From assembly GCA_947495165.1 (NCBI GenBank), contig CANLXM010000001.1, positions 1,178,001 through 1,242,000 of the forward strand: 64,000 nucleotides of DNA, in the 5' to 3' direction. Source of the stretch: an uncultured Cellulomonadaceae bacterium (GTDB lineage Bacteria; Actinomycetota; Actinomycetes; Actinomycetales; Cellulomonadaceae). Of the stretch, positions 14,378-22,858 are shown piece after piece. The notes under the pieces were generated by a model. It did not search any database. It saw only the letters and a program-made list of their open reading frames with translations, and had not been told where the DNA came from. Every line of letters begins with the position of its first letter. Positions within the stretch are counted from its first letter, which is position 1. The position numbers were made by a program, and so were the translations under genes.

Positions 14378-15528
14378 GCGAGCACCCGCTCGGCGAAGCG
14401 CGCCCCGATCCGCGCGTGCCCGGGGGTGTCCGGGTGCAGAGCGTCGGGCAGGGGGACCTCGGCGAAGTCCGCCTCCCCGTAGAGCTCGAGGCCGTCCACG
14501 TACGACAGGTGCGGGTCGTCCGCCGAACGCTGGGCGACGATGCGCTCGAGCTCGTCGCGGATCGCGCGGAGCGTCAGCTTGCCCGCGGCGCGCTCGGCCG
14601 GGTCGCCGGTCGCGCGGAACTGCATCCGGCCCTCGGCCAGCGCGGCCAGGTCGAAGGCCCCGGGTCCTGGGGTGTCCTCGTGGATCGGGCAGTAGATCGG
14701 GGAGACGACGACCAGCGGCGTGTCTGGGTGCCCGTCGCGGATCGTGTCGAGGAACCCGTGCACCGCCGGCCCGAAGGCCCGCAGGCGCATGACGTCCGCG
14801 TTGACGAGGTTGATGCCGATCTTCACCGAGATCAGGTCCGCCGGAAGGTCCCGGATGACGCGAGCCACGAACGGGTCCAGCATCGCGCTGCCCCCGAACC
14901 CGAGGTTGACGAGCTCGACGCCGCTCGCGGCCGCCGCCAACGCCGGCCACGTCGCCGACGGGCTCGTCGCGTTCGAGCCGTGGCTGATCGAGCTCCCGTG
15001 GTGCACCCACGTGCGCCGGTCCGTGCCCGCGAGGGGCGCGACCGGGGCGTCCGTCCGCAGCTGGACCAGCTCGGTGGTCTCGTTGTGCGGCAGCCAGAGC
15101 TCGACATCCTTCTGGCGCGCCTCGAGCCCGTCGAAGCGGATCGTGCCGGGCTCGCCGGCGCGGACGTCGGGCACGCCGGTGGCCATGTCGATCGCGACGG
15201 TCGTGCCGCCGACGACGCTCGCCTGAGCCGTCAGGCGACCGTCGACCACGAGGTCGTAGACGCCGTCGGGCCGGGCTGGCGCGCCGACGTACGAGTAGCG
15301 CGTCGGGTGGGCGTCCAGCTCGAGCACCGTGGCCGCGGTGCGGAACGCGAGGCGCACGCCCGCCGGTTGGGACTCAACCATCGCCAGCTGCGCGTCGGCG
15401 CCCTGGGCCCGCGCCCACGCGGGCAGCCGGTGCGGCTGCACCCCGCGGGGGGTGGGCTCAAGGTCGAGGGCGCCGCGGACGACGTCGGCGGTCAGGGGTG
15501 TGCGGATCCAGTCGTGCGTGGGGGACAC
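14329..15528 (-). CDS. two-domain SGNH/GDSL hydrolase (carbohydrate-esterase-like)
   Basis: A 399-residue predicted esterase. Residues 1-170 look like the beta-sandwich that precedes the catalytic domain in CE2/CE3-like enzymes. The SGNH blocks follow: GSSISHGSNA (Ser nucleophile), LVNLGFGGSA (Gly), KIGINLVN (Asn) and DALHPD (Asp/His). There is no signal peptide, so it appears cytoplasmic. The GTG at 15528 has AGAAGG about 8 nt upstream. It lies 40 nt after the LLM oxidoreductase on the same strand and may share its transcript. The substrate is unknown; deacetylation of a sugar or acyl ester is likely. Confidence 0.83.
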   Translation of the reverse strand: MSPTHDWIRTPLTADVVRGALDLEPTPRGVQPHRLPAWARAQGADAQLAMVESQPAGVRLAFRTAATVLELDAHPTRYSYVGAPARPDGVYDLVVDGRLTAQASVVGGTTVAIDMATGVPDVRAGEPGTIRFDGLEARQKDVELWLPHNETTELVQLRTDAPVAPLAGTDRRTWVHHGSSISHGSNATSPSATWPALAAAASGVELVNLGFGGSAMLDPFVARVIRDLPADLISVKIGINLVNADVMRLRAFGPAVHGFLDTIRDGHPDTPLVVVSPIYCPIHEDTPGPGAFDLAALAEGRMQFRATGDPAERAAGKLTLRAIRDELERIVAQRSADDPHLSYVDGLELYGEADFAEVPLPDALHPDTPGHARIGARFAERVLAQPPGDSPASRSPGAA

Positions 15529-15568
15529 AGGTCGAACCTTCTGCTGGGGGAGCCCGCTGGGCGGGTCG

Positions 15569-16642
15569 TCACCCAGCCTGCGCCAGGAGCGGGCTCGACG
15601 CCAAGGCCAATAGTGACGCCTGGTCGGCCTGCAGGACCATGGTGGTGACCGCCGTCTGCTCCCACGCGGCCATGCCGCAGGCGACGTCGTCGATCGTGCC
15701 CACGAGCGCGACGTCCTGCACGAGCTCGGTCGGGATCGCCCGGGCCGCGTCCTCCTTCCGCCCCTCGAGGTAGAGGCGCTGGACGTCGTCGCACACCTCG
15801 CGGTAGCCCAGCCGGGCGACGGCCTCGAGGTGGAAGTTCGCGCCCTTGGCGCCCATGCCGCCGATGTACAGGGCGAAGAACGGCCGGACGGCGTCGGCGG
15901 CCTCCTCGATGTCGTCGCGCACCACGACCGGGACGGTCGCCGAGATCTCGAACTGACTCCGGGGGAGGCGCTCGTCCGAGCGGTTCGCGAAGCCGTCCTC
16001 GAGCAGGCTGCGGAACTCACCGTCGAGGCGGGGCGCGTAGAACATGGGCAGCCAGCCGTCGGCGATCTCGGCGGACAGGGCGATGTTCTTCGGGCCCTCC
16101 GCGGCCAGGTGGATCGGCAGGTCGCGGCGCAGGGGGTGGACGGTCGGGCGGAGCGCGCGGCCCAGGCCCATCGGCGTCGTGTCGCTGCGAGCGGCGTCCT
16201 CGGGCTTGGCGAGGGGCAGCTGGAAGAAGTCGCCGTCGAAGGTCACGGGGCGCTCGCGGGCGAAGACCTGCCGCACGATGTCGACGTACTCACGCGTGCG
16301 CGCCAGCGGGCGACGGTAGGGCTGGCCGTACCAACCCTCGACCACCTGCGGCCCGGAGGCCCCGAGCCCGAGGATGAAGCGTCCGCCGGACAGGTGGTCG
16401 AGGGTGAGTGCTGCCATGGCCGTCGCCGTGGGGGTGCGGGCGTACATCTGCGCGACGGCGGTGCCGAGGCGGATCTGCCGGGTGCGCGCGCCCCACCAGG
16501 CGAGCGGCGTGAAGGCGTCGGAGCCGTACGCCTCGGCCGTCCATACCGAGTCGAGGCCAGCCTGGTCCGCCATGACGACGGCGTCGGCGACGCCGTCGGG
16601 CGGACCTGCGGTCCAGTAGCCGGTGTGAAGGCCGATGCGCAT
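15569..16642 (-). CDS. LLM class F420-dependent oxidoreductase
   Basis: A 357-residue TIM-barrel protein of the luciferase-like family. The start MRIGLHTGYW, WTAEAYGSDAFTPLAWW, TLDHLSGGRFILGLGASGP and EIADGWLPMFY are hallmark segments of F420-using LLM enzymes. GAGGAG precedes the ATG with short spacing. The physiological substrate is unknown. The same window encodes a cofE gene, a second LLM enzyme and a putative F420-0 ABC transporter, supporting F420 use in this organism. Flavin use cannot be excluded. Confidence 0.85.
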   Translation of the reverse strand: MRIGLHTGYWTAGPPDGVADAVVMADQAGLDSVWTAEAYGSDAFTPLAWWGARTRQIRLGTAVAQMYARTPTATAMAALTLDHLSGGRFILGLGASGPQVVEGWYGQPYRRPLARTREYVDIVRQVFARERPVTFDGDFFQLPLAKPEDAARSDTTPMGLGRALRPTVHPLRRDLPIHLAAEGPKNIALSAEIADGWLPMFYAPRLDGEFRSLLEDGFANRSDERLPRSQFEISATVPVVVRDDIEEAADAVRPFFALYIGGMGAKGANFHLEAVARLGYREVCDDVQRLYLEGRKEDAARAIPTELVQDVALVGTIDDVACGMAAWEQTAVTTMVLQADQASLLALASSPLLAQAG

Positions 16643-16749
16643 GCGAGCTCCTCGTCGTTGAGGGGCGACCGGGGCCGCCGGGGCCGACGTCGGGCGTCGG
16701 TGTGCTCGCCCAATGTACCCGGGACGGATCGTCCTAGGTACTGGTGGGC

Positions 16750-17733
16750 CTACCGCGCCCGAGCGGCGAGCGCGTTGAGCAGCGCAGCCCCGGTGGCGGC
16801 GTCGTCGACCGTCACGATCAGACGCTTGCCCCCGGAGTGCACGACCTCGAGGCCCTCGCCCTGGCGGACGACGATTCCGAGCGCGCCCTCGCGACCGGTG
16901 CGCCATCCGAAGCCGCCGAACTCACGGAACGGTGCGACGTCGCGCGCGGAGGCCTCCTCGATGCTCGCGAGCGGCACGTGCGTCCGCGGCCAGCCGAGAG
17001 CGGAGCGGACGTGCACGCCGCGGGCGTCGACGCGCACGGTCCAGGCGAGCATGCCGGCGAACAGGCCGAGCAGGAGCGCGGGGATCACCAGCAGCCACCA
17101 CTCGCGCGTCACGACGGCGAGCACACCTGTGACGAGGATCGAGCTCGCGCCGATCCACACCCCGGGGCCACCGGCGATCGTCGCGATCCACACCGCCCGC
17201 TCGCTGGCGCCGAGGGCGGCGCGGGGTGCGTCGTCGGGCACGCTGCTCGTGGCTGCCGTCGGGCGATTGCCCGGGACGAGCAGCGCGGCCCCGATGCCGA
17301 CGACGAGCGCTGCGAGCGTCGCGATCGCCAGGACGGCTCCGACACCTCCGGCGTCCGCGGCGTCCGTCAGACCGCGCTGCATGTCGAGCGAGCCGAGCTG
17401 CAGGCCGGCGACGAACGCGCTCATGCCGACGCTCGCACCGGCGGACAGGCGCCGGGTCGAGGCGAGCTGCCCCCACCAGAAGCCGATCGCCCAGAACATC
17501 ACGGCCAGCAGGACGCCGATGATCGCCATCGTCGCCAGAGACGAGGTCAGGGAGGCGAAGCCGTCGGGGCCGTCTCCGGTGCCCCAGTGCACCGCGACCG
17601 GGTCGGGCAGGTCTGTCCGCCAGGACCACGTGAGTACCGCGGCGGCGGTGAGCACGGCGGTCGGGGCGACCAGAGCGAGCAGGGTCGTGATCCCGCGGTG
17701 CGGGACGGTCGGGCGGACGGGGTTCGAGCTCAT
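16750..17733 (-). CDS. DUF1648 domain multi-pass membrane protein
   Basis: A 327-residue membrane protein. The first helix is followed by DLPDPVAVHWGTGDGPDGFAS, the DUF1648 signature shared with SdpI-like proteins. About six further hydrophobic segments follow, then a soluble C-terminal domain of about 90 residues (VHVRSALGWPRTHVPLASIEEA and following) resembling a PH-like fold. AAGGAGG precedes the ATG, which overlaps the GntR stop by 4 nt (ATGA), so the pair is translationally coupled. Such GntR/DUF1648 pairs are common in actinobacteria and may respond to cell-envelope stress; that role is inference. Confidence 0.82.
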   Translation of the reverse strand: MSSNPVRPTVPHRGITTLLALVAPTAVLTAAAVLTWSWRTDLPDPVAVHWGTGDGPDGFASLTSSLATMAIIGVLLAVMFWAIGFWWGQLASTRRLSAGASVGMSAFVAGLQLGSLDMQRGLTDAADAGGVGAVLAIATLAALVVGIGAALLVPGNRPTAATSSVPDDAPRAALGASERAVWIATIAGGPGVWIGASSILVTGVLAVVTREWWLLVIPALLLGLFAGMLAWTVRVDARGVHVRSALGWPRTHVPLASIEEASARDVAPFREFGGFGWRTGREGALGIVVRQGEGLEVVHSGGKRLIVTVDDAATGAALLNALAARAR

Positions 17734-18083
17734 CGCAGAGCCTCCTTGAGCAGGGTGAGCGTGGTGGTCGGGGGGATGCCGAGCGTGCGAGCGCGGTCGA
17801 CGACGACGTCGATCGCCGCGCGGAGCTCGTCGAGCGCGGGGGTCGGTGGTGCGCTGACGACGGCGCCGCGGCCGCGCCGCAGCTCGATCAGGCCGTCGTC
17901 GCGCAGGGACTGGTAGGCGTGCAGCACGGTGTGGACGTTGATGTCGAGCGACTCGGCGAGCGCGCGGGCGGCGGGCAGCCGGTCGCCGCTGACGAGCTGG
18001 CCGGCCGCGACGGCGGCTCGGACCTGCGCGCCGAGCTGCTCGAACAGCGGCTCGGGGGCTTGGGGGTCGACGCGGAAGATCAT
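17730..18083 (-). CDS. GntR family transcriptional regulator (YtrA subfamily)
   Basis: A 117-residue repressor. The N-terminal winged helix-turn-helix spans residues 7-75 (QLVSGDRLPAARALAESLDI and RDDGLIELRRGRGAVV). Only a short helical C-terminus follows, which defines the YtrA type. It probably autoregulates itself and the coupled membrane gene. ACCCTA on the plus strand (18090-18095; TAGGGT on the minus strand) ends 6 nt before the ATG, indicating a leaderless mRNA. An inverted repeat overlaps the core promoter (listed separately). Confidence 0.9.
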   Translation of the reverse strand: MIFRVDPQAPEPLFEQLGAQVRAAVAAGQLVSGDRLPAARALAESLDINVHTVLHAYQSLRDDGLIELRRGRGAVVSAPPTPALDELRAAIDVVVDRARTLGIPPTTTLTLLKEALR

Positions 18084-18094
18084 GCGATGACCCT

Positions 18095-18117
18095 ACTAGT
18101 TCTATGGCAACTAGAAC
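18095..18117. promoter_or_regulatory. putative GntR operator
   Basis: GTTCT (18099-18103) and AGAAC (18113-18117) form an inverted repeat, and ACTAG occurs twice (18095-18099, 18110-18114). The site overlaps the predicted -10 of the GntR gene and lies 12-34 nt upstream of its ATG, as expected for autorepression. It is AT-rich relative to its surroundings. Confidence 0.5.
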
Positions 18118-18160
18118 AACCGGCGGGCCGTGAGCGGCCGCGTCGCGTCGAAGCATGCGC

Positions 18161-18232
18161 GCGACTTCGTCAATTCGCGTGCGACTTCGTCAACTGGAAC
18201 TGACGAAGTCGCGGTCGAGCTGACGAAGTCGC
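18161..18232. repeat. four 12-bp repeats with exact 20-bp periodicity, two in each orientation
   Basis: GCGACTTCGTCA occurs at 18161-18172 and 18181-18192. Its complement TGACGAAGTCGC occurs at 18201-18212 and 18221-18232. All three spacers are 8 nt and differ in sequence, so repeats start every 20 bp. The block can fold as a long hairpin. It lies in the divergent region between the GntR and DUF4386-like genes. Possible roles are a cooperative operator, a REP-like element or a structured leader. Confidence 0.85.
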
Positions 18233-18381
18233 GGACCGGGGGCGGCACGCCCGTCGTTTCCGGTCCGCGAGCGCCGGTGTGCTTGCCCGAGCGTCTCGTC
18301 AGCGCCGGACGACGGGCGTAGCGTGGAGGGAGCGTCGTGGACGGGCGCCGCTCGGGCCCGTCACGGGCGAAGGAGCGCATG

Positions 18382-19095
18382 ATGGCTAGCACTGACGACG
18401 TGCTCGTGGCCGACGTCGCGCCGTGGCGCGGTCTGGTGCGCACCGGCGCATGGGCAGCCCTCGCGAGCGTCGCGATGATCGTCCTGCAGATCGGCATCTA
18501 CGTGATCTGGCCGCCTCCGCAGACGACCGCGGAGTTCTACGCGGTGCTCGCCGCGAACCCCGTGCGTGGCGTCCTCGCGCTCGACGTCCTGTACGTCGTC
18601 AGCAATCTCCTCACGTTCCTCGTCTACCTCGCCCTGGCGGTCGTGCTGTGGCGCGTCAGCCGGTCGGCGGTCGTCGTCGCGCTCGCGTTCGGGGTCCTCG
18701 GGATGGCCGCCTACATGGCCTCGCCGCGTGCCGTCGAGATGCTGGTGCTCTCCCGGTCGTACGCGACTGCGGAGCCCGCCGAGCAGGTCGCGCTGCTCGC
18801 CACGGGCGACGGCATGCTCGCGACGTGGATGGGGACCGCCTTCGACGTCTACTACTTCTTCAACCTCGTGACGCTGCTCGTCCTCGCGATCCTCATCTAC
18901 CGGAGCGCGGTCTTCTCCCGTCCCGTCGCGTGGTGGGGTCTCGGGGCGGCGGTGCTCATGGCCGTACCCCCGAGCTTCGGGGTGGTCGGGCTGGCGTTCG
19001 CGCTCGCGTCGCTCGTGCCGTGGTCGGTCTTCGCGGTGCTCGTCGCGCGACGTCTCCTCGCACTCGCCGCCCCGATGGGGCGCGAGGCTAGATGA
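18382..19095 (+). CDS. multi-pass membrane protein, DUF4386-like
   Basis: A protein of about 237 residues with six predicted membrane segments: near residues 20-42, 65-85, 88-108, 150-172, 180-200 and 205-225. The motifs ARNP-like AANPVRG and [20 protein letters not shown]-like regions resemble DUF4386 proteins, though the family call is tentative. GAAGGAG at 18369-18375 favours the ATG at 18382 (6-nt spacing); an in-frame ATG at 18379 is possible. -10-like TAGCGT lies at 18319-18324. The 3' end overlaps cysE by 8 nt in a converging arrangement. Function unknown. Confidence 0.7.
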   Translation: MASTDDVLVADVAPWRGLVRTGAWAALASVAMIVLQIGIYVIWPPPQTTAEFYAVLAANPVRGVLALDVLYVVSNLLTFLVYLALAVVLWRVSRSAVVVALAFGVLGMAAYMASPRAVEMLVLSRSYATAEPAEQVALLATGDGMLATWMGTAFDVYYFFNLVTLLVLAILIYRSAVFSRPVAWWGLGAAVLMAVPPSFGVVGLAFALASLVPWSVFAVLVARRLLALAAPMGREAR

Positions 19096-19678
19096 CGTAC
19101 TCGATCAGCTCCGCCGGGTCCTCGACCGGGCGGACCGCCTTGGGCGCGCGCTCGCGGACCTGCGCGGGGACGCCCACGGCGACCGCGCCGGCGGGCACGT
19201 CCTTGACGACGACGGCGTTCGCGCCGATCTGTGCGTCGTCACCGATCCACACGGGGCCGAGCACCTTGGCACCGGCGCCGAGGACGACCCGGTCGCCCAC
19301 GGTGGGGTGGCGCTTGCCGTGCGTCATCGAACGGCCGCCGAGGGTGACGTTGTGGAACAGCACGACGTCGTCGCCCACGACCGCCGTCTGGCCGATGACC
19401 ACGCCCATGCCGTGGTCGATGAACAAGCGCCGACCCAGGACGGCGCCGGGGTGGATCTCGATCCCCGTCGCGGCGCGCGTGGCCTGCGAGATCAGCCGCG
19501 CGGGCAGGCGCAGCAGCGGGTTGTGCCACATCCGGTGGGTCAGCCGGTGCACCCACAGGGCGTGCACGCCGGGGTACGCGAGAGCGACCTCGAGCGAGGA
19601 CCTCGCGGCGGGGTCCTGGCTGCGGGCGGCCTCGAGGTCCTCGCGGAGGACGACGAGCGCGCGGTGGAGCAGTGACAT
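19088..19678 (-). CDS. cysE: serine O-acetyltransferase (EpsC/CysE type)
   Basis: Transfers acetyl from acetyl-CoA to L-serine, the first step of cysteine synthesis. The 196-residue length matches the short EpsC-type enzyme. Left-handed beta-helix hexapeptide repeats run from about residue 70 ([20 protein letters not shown]) to 170. They include the conserved DHGMGVVIG and [21 protein letters not shown] active-site region. The ATG at 19678 follows an in-frame GTG two codons earlier. It lies 89 nt downstream of cysK on the same strand, so cysK-cysE probably form one transcript controlled by the cysK leader. Confidence 0.93.
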   Translation of the reverse strand: MSLLHRALVVLREDLEAARSQDPAARSSLEVALAYPGVHALWVHRLTHRMWHNPLLRLPARLISQATRAATGIEIHPGAVLGRRLFIDHGMGVVIGQTAVVGDDVVLFHNVTLGGRSMTHGKRHPTVGDRVVLGAGAKVLGPVWIGDDAQIGANAVVVKDVPAGAVAVGVPAQVRERAPKAVRPVEDPAELIEYVI

Positions 19679-19767
19679 GCACACCTCGGATCTGCCCCGG
19701 GGGACCGGGGGAGCAGGGACGGCGGGTGCGGGCGGACGACGCTGCGGCGCCGCCCGCCCGCGGTCGA

Positions 19768-20703
19768 TCAGTCGAGCAGGTCCGCGTAGAGGATCGAGGA
19801 CAGGTAGCGCTCACCAAACGACGGGACGACGACGACGATCAGCTTGCCCTCGTTCTCGGGTCGCTTGCCGACCTCGAGCGCGGCGTGGATCGCGGCACCG
19901 GAAGAGATGCCGACGAGCAGGCCCTCCTCCTTGGCGGCACGACGCGCGACCTCGACCGAGGTCTCTGCGTTGACGTCGAACACCTCGGTGTAGACAGACG
20001 TGTCGAGGATCTCGGGGACGAAGTTTGCGCCGAGGCCCTGAATCTTGTGGGGGCCAGGCGCGCCGCCGTTGAGGATCGCGGACTCCTCCGGCTCCACCGC
20101 GATGATCTGCACGTCGGGCTTGCGCTCCTTGAGGACCTGGCCGACGCCGGTGATGGTGCCGCCCGTGCCGATGCCGGCGACAAAGATGTCCACCTTGCCG
20201 TCGGTGTCGTTCCAGATCTCCTCGGCCGTGGTGCGGCGGTGGATCTCAGCGTTGGCCTCGTTGGCGAACTGCCGCGCGAGGATCGCCCCGTCGCGCTCGG
20301 CGGCGATCTCGTTCGCCTTGTCGACAGCGCCCTTCATCCCGCCGGAGCCGGGGGTGAGGATGAGCTCGGCACCGAACGCGCGCAGCAGCGCACGGCGCTC
20401 CTTCGACATGGTCTCGGGCATCGTCAGCACGACGTCGTAGCCCCGCGCCGCGCCGACCATGGCGAGCGCGATGCCGGTGTTGCCCGACGTCGCCTCGACG
20501 ATCGTCCCGCCGGGCTTGAGCGCGCCCGCGGCCTCCGCCGCGTCGACGATCGCGACGCCGATGCGGTCCTTGACGGAGTTCGCCGGGTTGTAGAACTCGA
20601 GCTTGGCGACGACGGTCGCGCCGACGCCCTCGGTCAGACGGTTGAGCCGGACGAGCGGGGTGTTGCCGACGAGCTTCGTGACGTCGTCTGCGATGCGAGC
20701 CAT
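19768..20703 (-). CDS. cysK: cysteine synthase A (O-acetylserine sulfhydrylase)
   Basis: PLP enzyme that makes cysteine from O-acetylserine and sulfide. It has 311 residues, the usual length. The PLP-binding lysine is K45 in [11 protein letters not shown], the substrate loop is [10 protein letters not shown], and the phosphate-binding loop is [17 protein letters not shown] near the C-terminus is also typical. An AAGAGGGA-like site precedes the ATG. Upstream lies a leader of about 300 nt with a short ORF containing three successive Cys codons and a hairpin, suggesting cysteine-dependent control. Confidence 0.95.
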   Translation of the reverse strand: MARIADDVTKLVGNTPLVRLNRLTEGVGATVVAKLEFYNPANSVKDRIGVAIVDAAEAAGALKPGGTIVEATSGNTGIALAMVGAARGYDVVLTMPETMSKERRALLRAFGAELILTPGSGGMKGAVDKANEIAAERDGAILARQFANEANAEIHRRTTAEEIWNDTDGKVDIFVAGIGTGGTITGVGQVLKERKPDVQIIAVEPEESAILNGGAPGPHKIQGLGANFVPEILDTSVYTEVFDVNAETSVEVARRAAKEEGLLVGISSGAAIHAALEVGKRPENEGKLIVVVVPSFGERYLSSILYADLLD

Positions 20704-20900
20704 GGAATGGTCCCTCTTCTCTCGTGGGTGTGCCGGGCGGGTGCTGCGTCCGCGAGGAGGCACCCGGGCCGGCTCGGCACGCGGCGCCACCTCGCGGGGA
20801 GGGGCTGCCGGAGGGCTAACGAGGATGGGGGCCGGATTCTTCCGTGATCCACCTGGTCGTCTCTTCCCACCGGCGTCGGGGGCGAGGAGCGATGCTCGGA

Positions 20901-20916
20901 GCAGGCGCACGCCTGC
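20901..20916 (-). promoter_or_regulatory. hairpin directly after the Cys leader ORF
   Basis: GCAGGC/GCCTGC stem with a 4-nt loop, 10 nt past the leader-ORF stop. A wider pairing of GAGCG and CGCTC encloses it. It may serve as pause site, attenuator or part of a Rho-sensitive region. There is no U-tract. Confidence 0.45.
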
Positions 20917-20925
20917 GGCACCGCT

Positions 20926-20970
20926 CTAGAGACAACAACAGCCGAGGTGGGAAGCGGGCACGTGGCGCAT
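20926..20970 (-). CDS. cysteine-rich leader peptide upstream of cysK
   Basis: A 14-codon ORF encoding MRHVPASHLGCCCL, with three consecutive TGT codons just before the stop. GGAGAGG at 20978-20984 lies 7 nt before the ATG, a good ribosome-binding site. A hairpin follows 10 nt after the stop. Poly-Cys upstream ORFs are known in mycobacteria to attenuate sulfur-assimilation operons by ribosome stalling at Cys codons when Cys-tRNA is scarce. The location ahead of cysK-cysE makes the same logic likely here. The peptide itself is probably not functional. Confidence 0.7.
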   Translation of the reverse strand: MRHVPASHLGCCCL

Positions 20971-21017
20971 CGCTGATCCTCTCCTCGGCTGGGTGCGCTC
21001 AGGTGCGCACGGCCGTC

Positions 21018-21023
21018 ACCATA
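21018..21023 (-). promoter_or_regulatory. possible -10 of the cysK-cysE leader transcript
   Basis: TATGGT on the minus strand fits TANNNT; transcription would start near 21011, about 40 nt before the leader ORF. No convincing -35 is seen. Confidence 0.35.
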
Positions 21024-21069
21024 CTGCACGCGGCAGCGACGGGCGACGACAGGTCCGTGGATCTCAGGG

Positions 21070-21140
21070 AGCGGATGACGGGAATCGAACCCGCGTAATC
21101 AGTTTGGAAGACTGAGGCTCTACCATTGAGCTACATCCGC
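21070..21140 (-). tRNA. tRNA-Gly (anticodon TCC)
   Basis: Complete cloverleaf on the minus strand: acceptor GCGGATG/CATCCGC, anticodon stem TCAGT/ACTGA with loop CTTCCAA (anticodon TCC), and T-arm GCGGGTTCGATTCCCGT. CCA is not encoded. Reads GGA codons. Confidence 0.95.
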
Positions 21141-21213
21141 ACAGGTCCGCGAGCGGCGGACCAGCGCCCACACCTTAGCAAGTGACGCGGAGCGTCACGA
21201 ACCAGGGGAAGAG

Positions 21214-21287
21214 TCGGGGTGACAGGATTCGAACCTGCGACCTTCCGGTCCCAAACCGGACGCGCTACCAACCTGCGCCACACCCCG
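21214..21287 (-). tRNA. tRNA-Pro (anticodon TGG)
   Basis: Complete cloverleaf on the minus strand: acceptor CGGGGTG/CACCCCG, anticodon stem TCCGG/CCGGA with loop TTTGGGA (anticodon TGG), and T-arm with GGTTCGAATCC. CCA is not encoded. It lies 73 nt upstream of tRNA-Gly on the same strand, so the two may be co-transcribed. Confidence 0.95.
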
Positions 21288-21362
21288 TGAGCCAGCCGAC
21301 CTCGCTGGCGCCTCACCGAGTGTAGGCGACCGGGGCGGTGGGTCCGTGATCCGCCCATGCCG

Positions 21363-21368
21363 TACGAT
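21363..21368 (+). promoter_or_regulatory. possible -10 of the trigger factor gene
   Basis: TACGAT fits the actinobacterial TANNNT -10. It would give a leader of about 115 nt that contains the GC-rich inverted repeat GGAC/GTCC before the GTG. No clear -35 is present. Confidence 0.4.
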
Positions 21369-21489
21369 CGACGGGTTACTCGCGCGCCTCGTGGCGTGCC
21401 AGTCCCTGAACTCCCGTGGCCACCGGGTCACGCCCGCCGGACGCACGCCGTCCGCCGGACCCCCTGCGAACAGTTGGAGACCATCGAAC

Positions 21490-22845
21490 GTGAAGAGCGC
21501 CGTCGAGAACCTGGAGCCCACCAAGGTCAAGCTGACCGTCGAGGTGGCGTACGACGAGCTCAAGCCGAGCATCGATCACGCCTACGAGCACATCGCTCAG
21601 GACATCTCGATCCCCGGCTTCCGCAAGGGGAAGGTGCCCGCGCGCATCATCGACCAGCGCGTCGGCCGCGGTGCCGTGCTCGAGCACGCGATCAACGAGG
21701 GCCTTCCGAGCTTCTACACGCAGGCCGTGCGCGAGAACGAGCTGCGCCCCCTGGGGCAGCCGCAGGTCGAGGTCACGAAGGTGCCGGACCCCACCGACAC
21801 CGCCGGTGAGCTGCACTTCACCGCCGAGGTCGAGGTCCGCCCGGAGCTCGACATCCCCGCGCTCGAGTCGCTCTCGGTGACCGTGGACGACGTCGAGGTC
21901 TCGGACGAGGACGTCGAGCAGCGCCTCGAGGCACTGCGGGAGCGCTTCGGCTCGCTCGTGGGCGTCGACCGCCCCGCGGCCGACGGCGACTTCGTCGTGA
22001 TCGACATGACCGCGAAGATCGACGACGAGGAGATCGACTCGGTCTCCGGCACGAGCTACCAGATCGGCTCGGGCAACATGCTCGAGGGCATCGACGAGGC
22101 CCTCACCGGGCTCTCCGCCGGCGAGTCCTCGACGTTCACGTCGGCCCTGGCCGGTGGCGAGCACGAGGGCAAGGACGCCACGATCTCCGTGACCGTCACC
22201 TCGGTCAAGCAGCGCGACCTGCCGACCGCGGACGACGACTTCGCGCAGATGGCGAGCGAGTTCGACACGCTCGACGAGCTCAAGGCGGACCTGCGCACGC
22301 AGGTCGAGAGCGCCAAGGGCTCGAACCGTGCCGTGCAGGCGCGCGACGCCCTGCTCGACGCCCTCAAGGCTGCCGTCGACGTCCCGGTCCCGAGCGGCGT
22401 CGTCGACGCCGAGGTGCACCGCCACCTCGAGTCGGAGAACCGTCTCGAGGACGACGAGCACCGTACCGAGGTCACCGAGGAGGCCACGGTCGCCGTCAAG
22501 AACCAGATCCTGCTCGACACCCTGGCCGAGCAGCTCGAGGTCAAGGTCGGCCAGTCCGAGCTGCTCGACTACCTGCTGAACGCCTCGCGCCAGTACGGCA
22601 TGGACCCGAACGAGTTCATCAAGACGCTCGACGAGTCCGGCCAGATCCCGTCCGTCGTCGCCGAGGTCGCGCGCTCCAAGGCGCTCGCCGTCGCGCTGCG
22701 TCGTGTTGAGGTCAAGGACGCCGCGGGCAACGCCGTCGACCTGTCGGAGTTCGTCGGCACCGACGAGGAGGACGCCGCCGCGGACGCGAGCGACGCCGCC
22801 GAGGTCGCCGCCGCCGAGGCTGCGGAGAACGACGAGCAGGCCTGA
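21490..22845 (+). CDS. tig: trigger factor, ribosome-associated chaperone and prolyl isomerase
   Basis: A 451-residue chaperone that binds nascent chains at the ribosome exit. The N-terminal ribosome-binding domain carries the signature GFRKGKVP near residues 41-48. The FKBP-type PPIase domain is at about 150-240 (GDFVVIDMTAKIDDEEID to ATISVTVTSVKQRDLP). The helical substrate-binding C-terminal domain ends in an acidic Ala/Glu-rich tail (about residues 420-451). The GTG at 21490 gives the normal N-terminus; the longer upstream frame is unlikely. A strong terminator follows, separating it from clpP1-clpP2 as in other actinobacteria. Confidence 0.96.
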   Translation: MKSAVENLEPTKVKLTVEVAYDELKPSIDHAYEHIAQDISIPGFRKGKVPARIIDQRVGRGAVLEHAINEGLPSFYTQAVRENELRPLGQPQVEVTKVPDPTDTAGELHFTAEVEVRPELDIPALESLSVTVDDVEVSDEDVEQRLEALRERFGSLVGVDRPAADGDFVVIDMTAKIDDEEIDSVSGTSYQIGSGNMLEGIDEALTGLSAGESSTFTSALAGGEHEGKDATISVTVTSVKQRDLPTADDDFAQMASEFDTLDELKADLRTQVESAKGSNRAVQARDALLDALKAAVDVPVPSGVVDAEVHRHLESENRLEDDEHRTEVTEEATVAVKNQILLDTLAEQLEVKVGQSELLDYLLNASRQYGMDPNEFIKTLDESGQIPSVVAEVARSKALAVALRRVEVKDAAGNAVDLSEFVGTDEEDAAADASDAAEVAAAEAAENDEQA

Positions 22846-22858
22846 GCCTGACAGCACC

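Larger units (their letters stand above)
20704..21069 (-). other. cysK leader and upstream region, 366 bp without a conventional gene
   Basis: Holds, in order of minus-strand transcription, a -10-like TATGGT (21018-21023), a good ribosome-binding site, a 14-codon Cys-rich leader ORF, a GC-rich hairpin, and about 200 nt of otherwise unexplained leader before cysK. No other gene is evident. Confidence 0.6.

Noticed and set aside
18161-18232. CRISPR array
   Set aside because: Repeats are 12 nt and spacers only 8 nt, two copies are inverted and no cas genes are near.
20634-21029. Long minus-strand frame through the cysK leader with an ACAC segment as a second Cys leader
   Set aside because: It overlaps the better-supported CCC leader ORF in another frame, lacks its own ribosome-binding site and runs into cysK.
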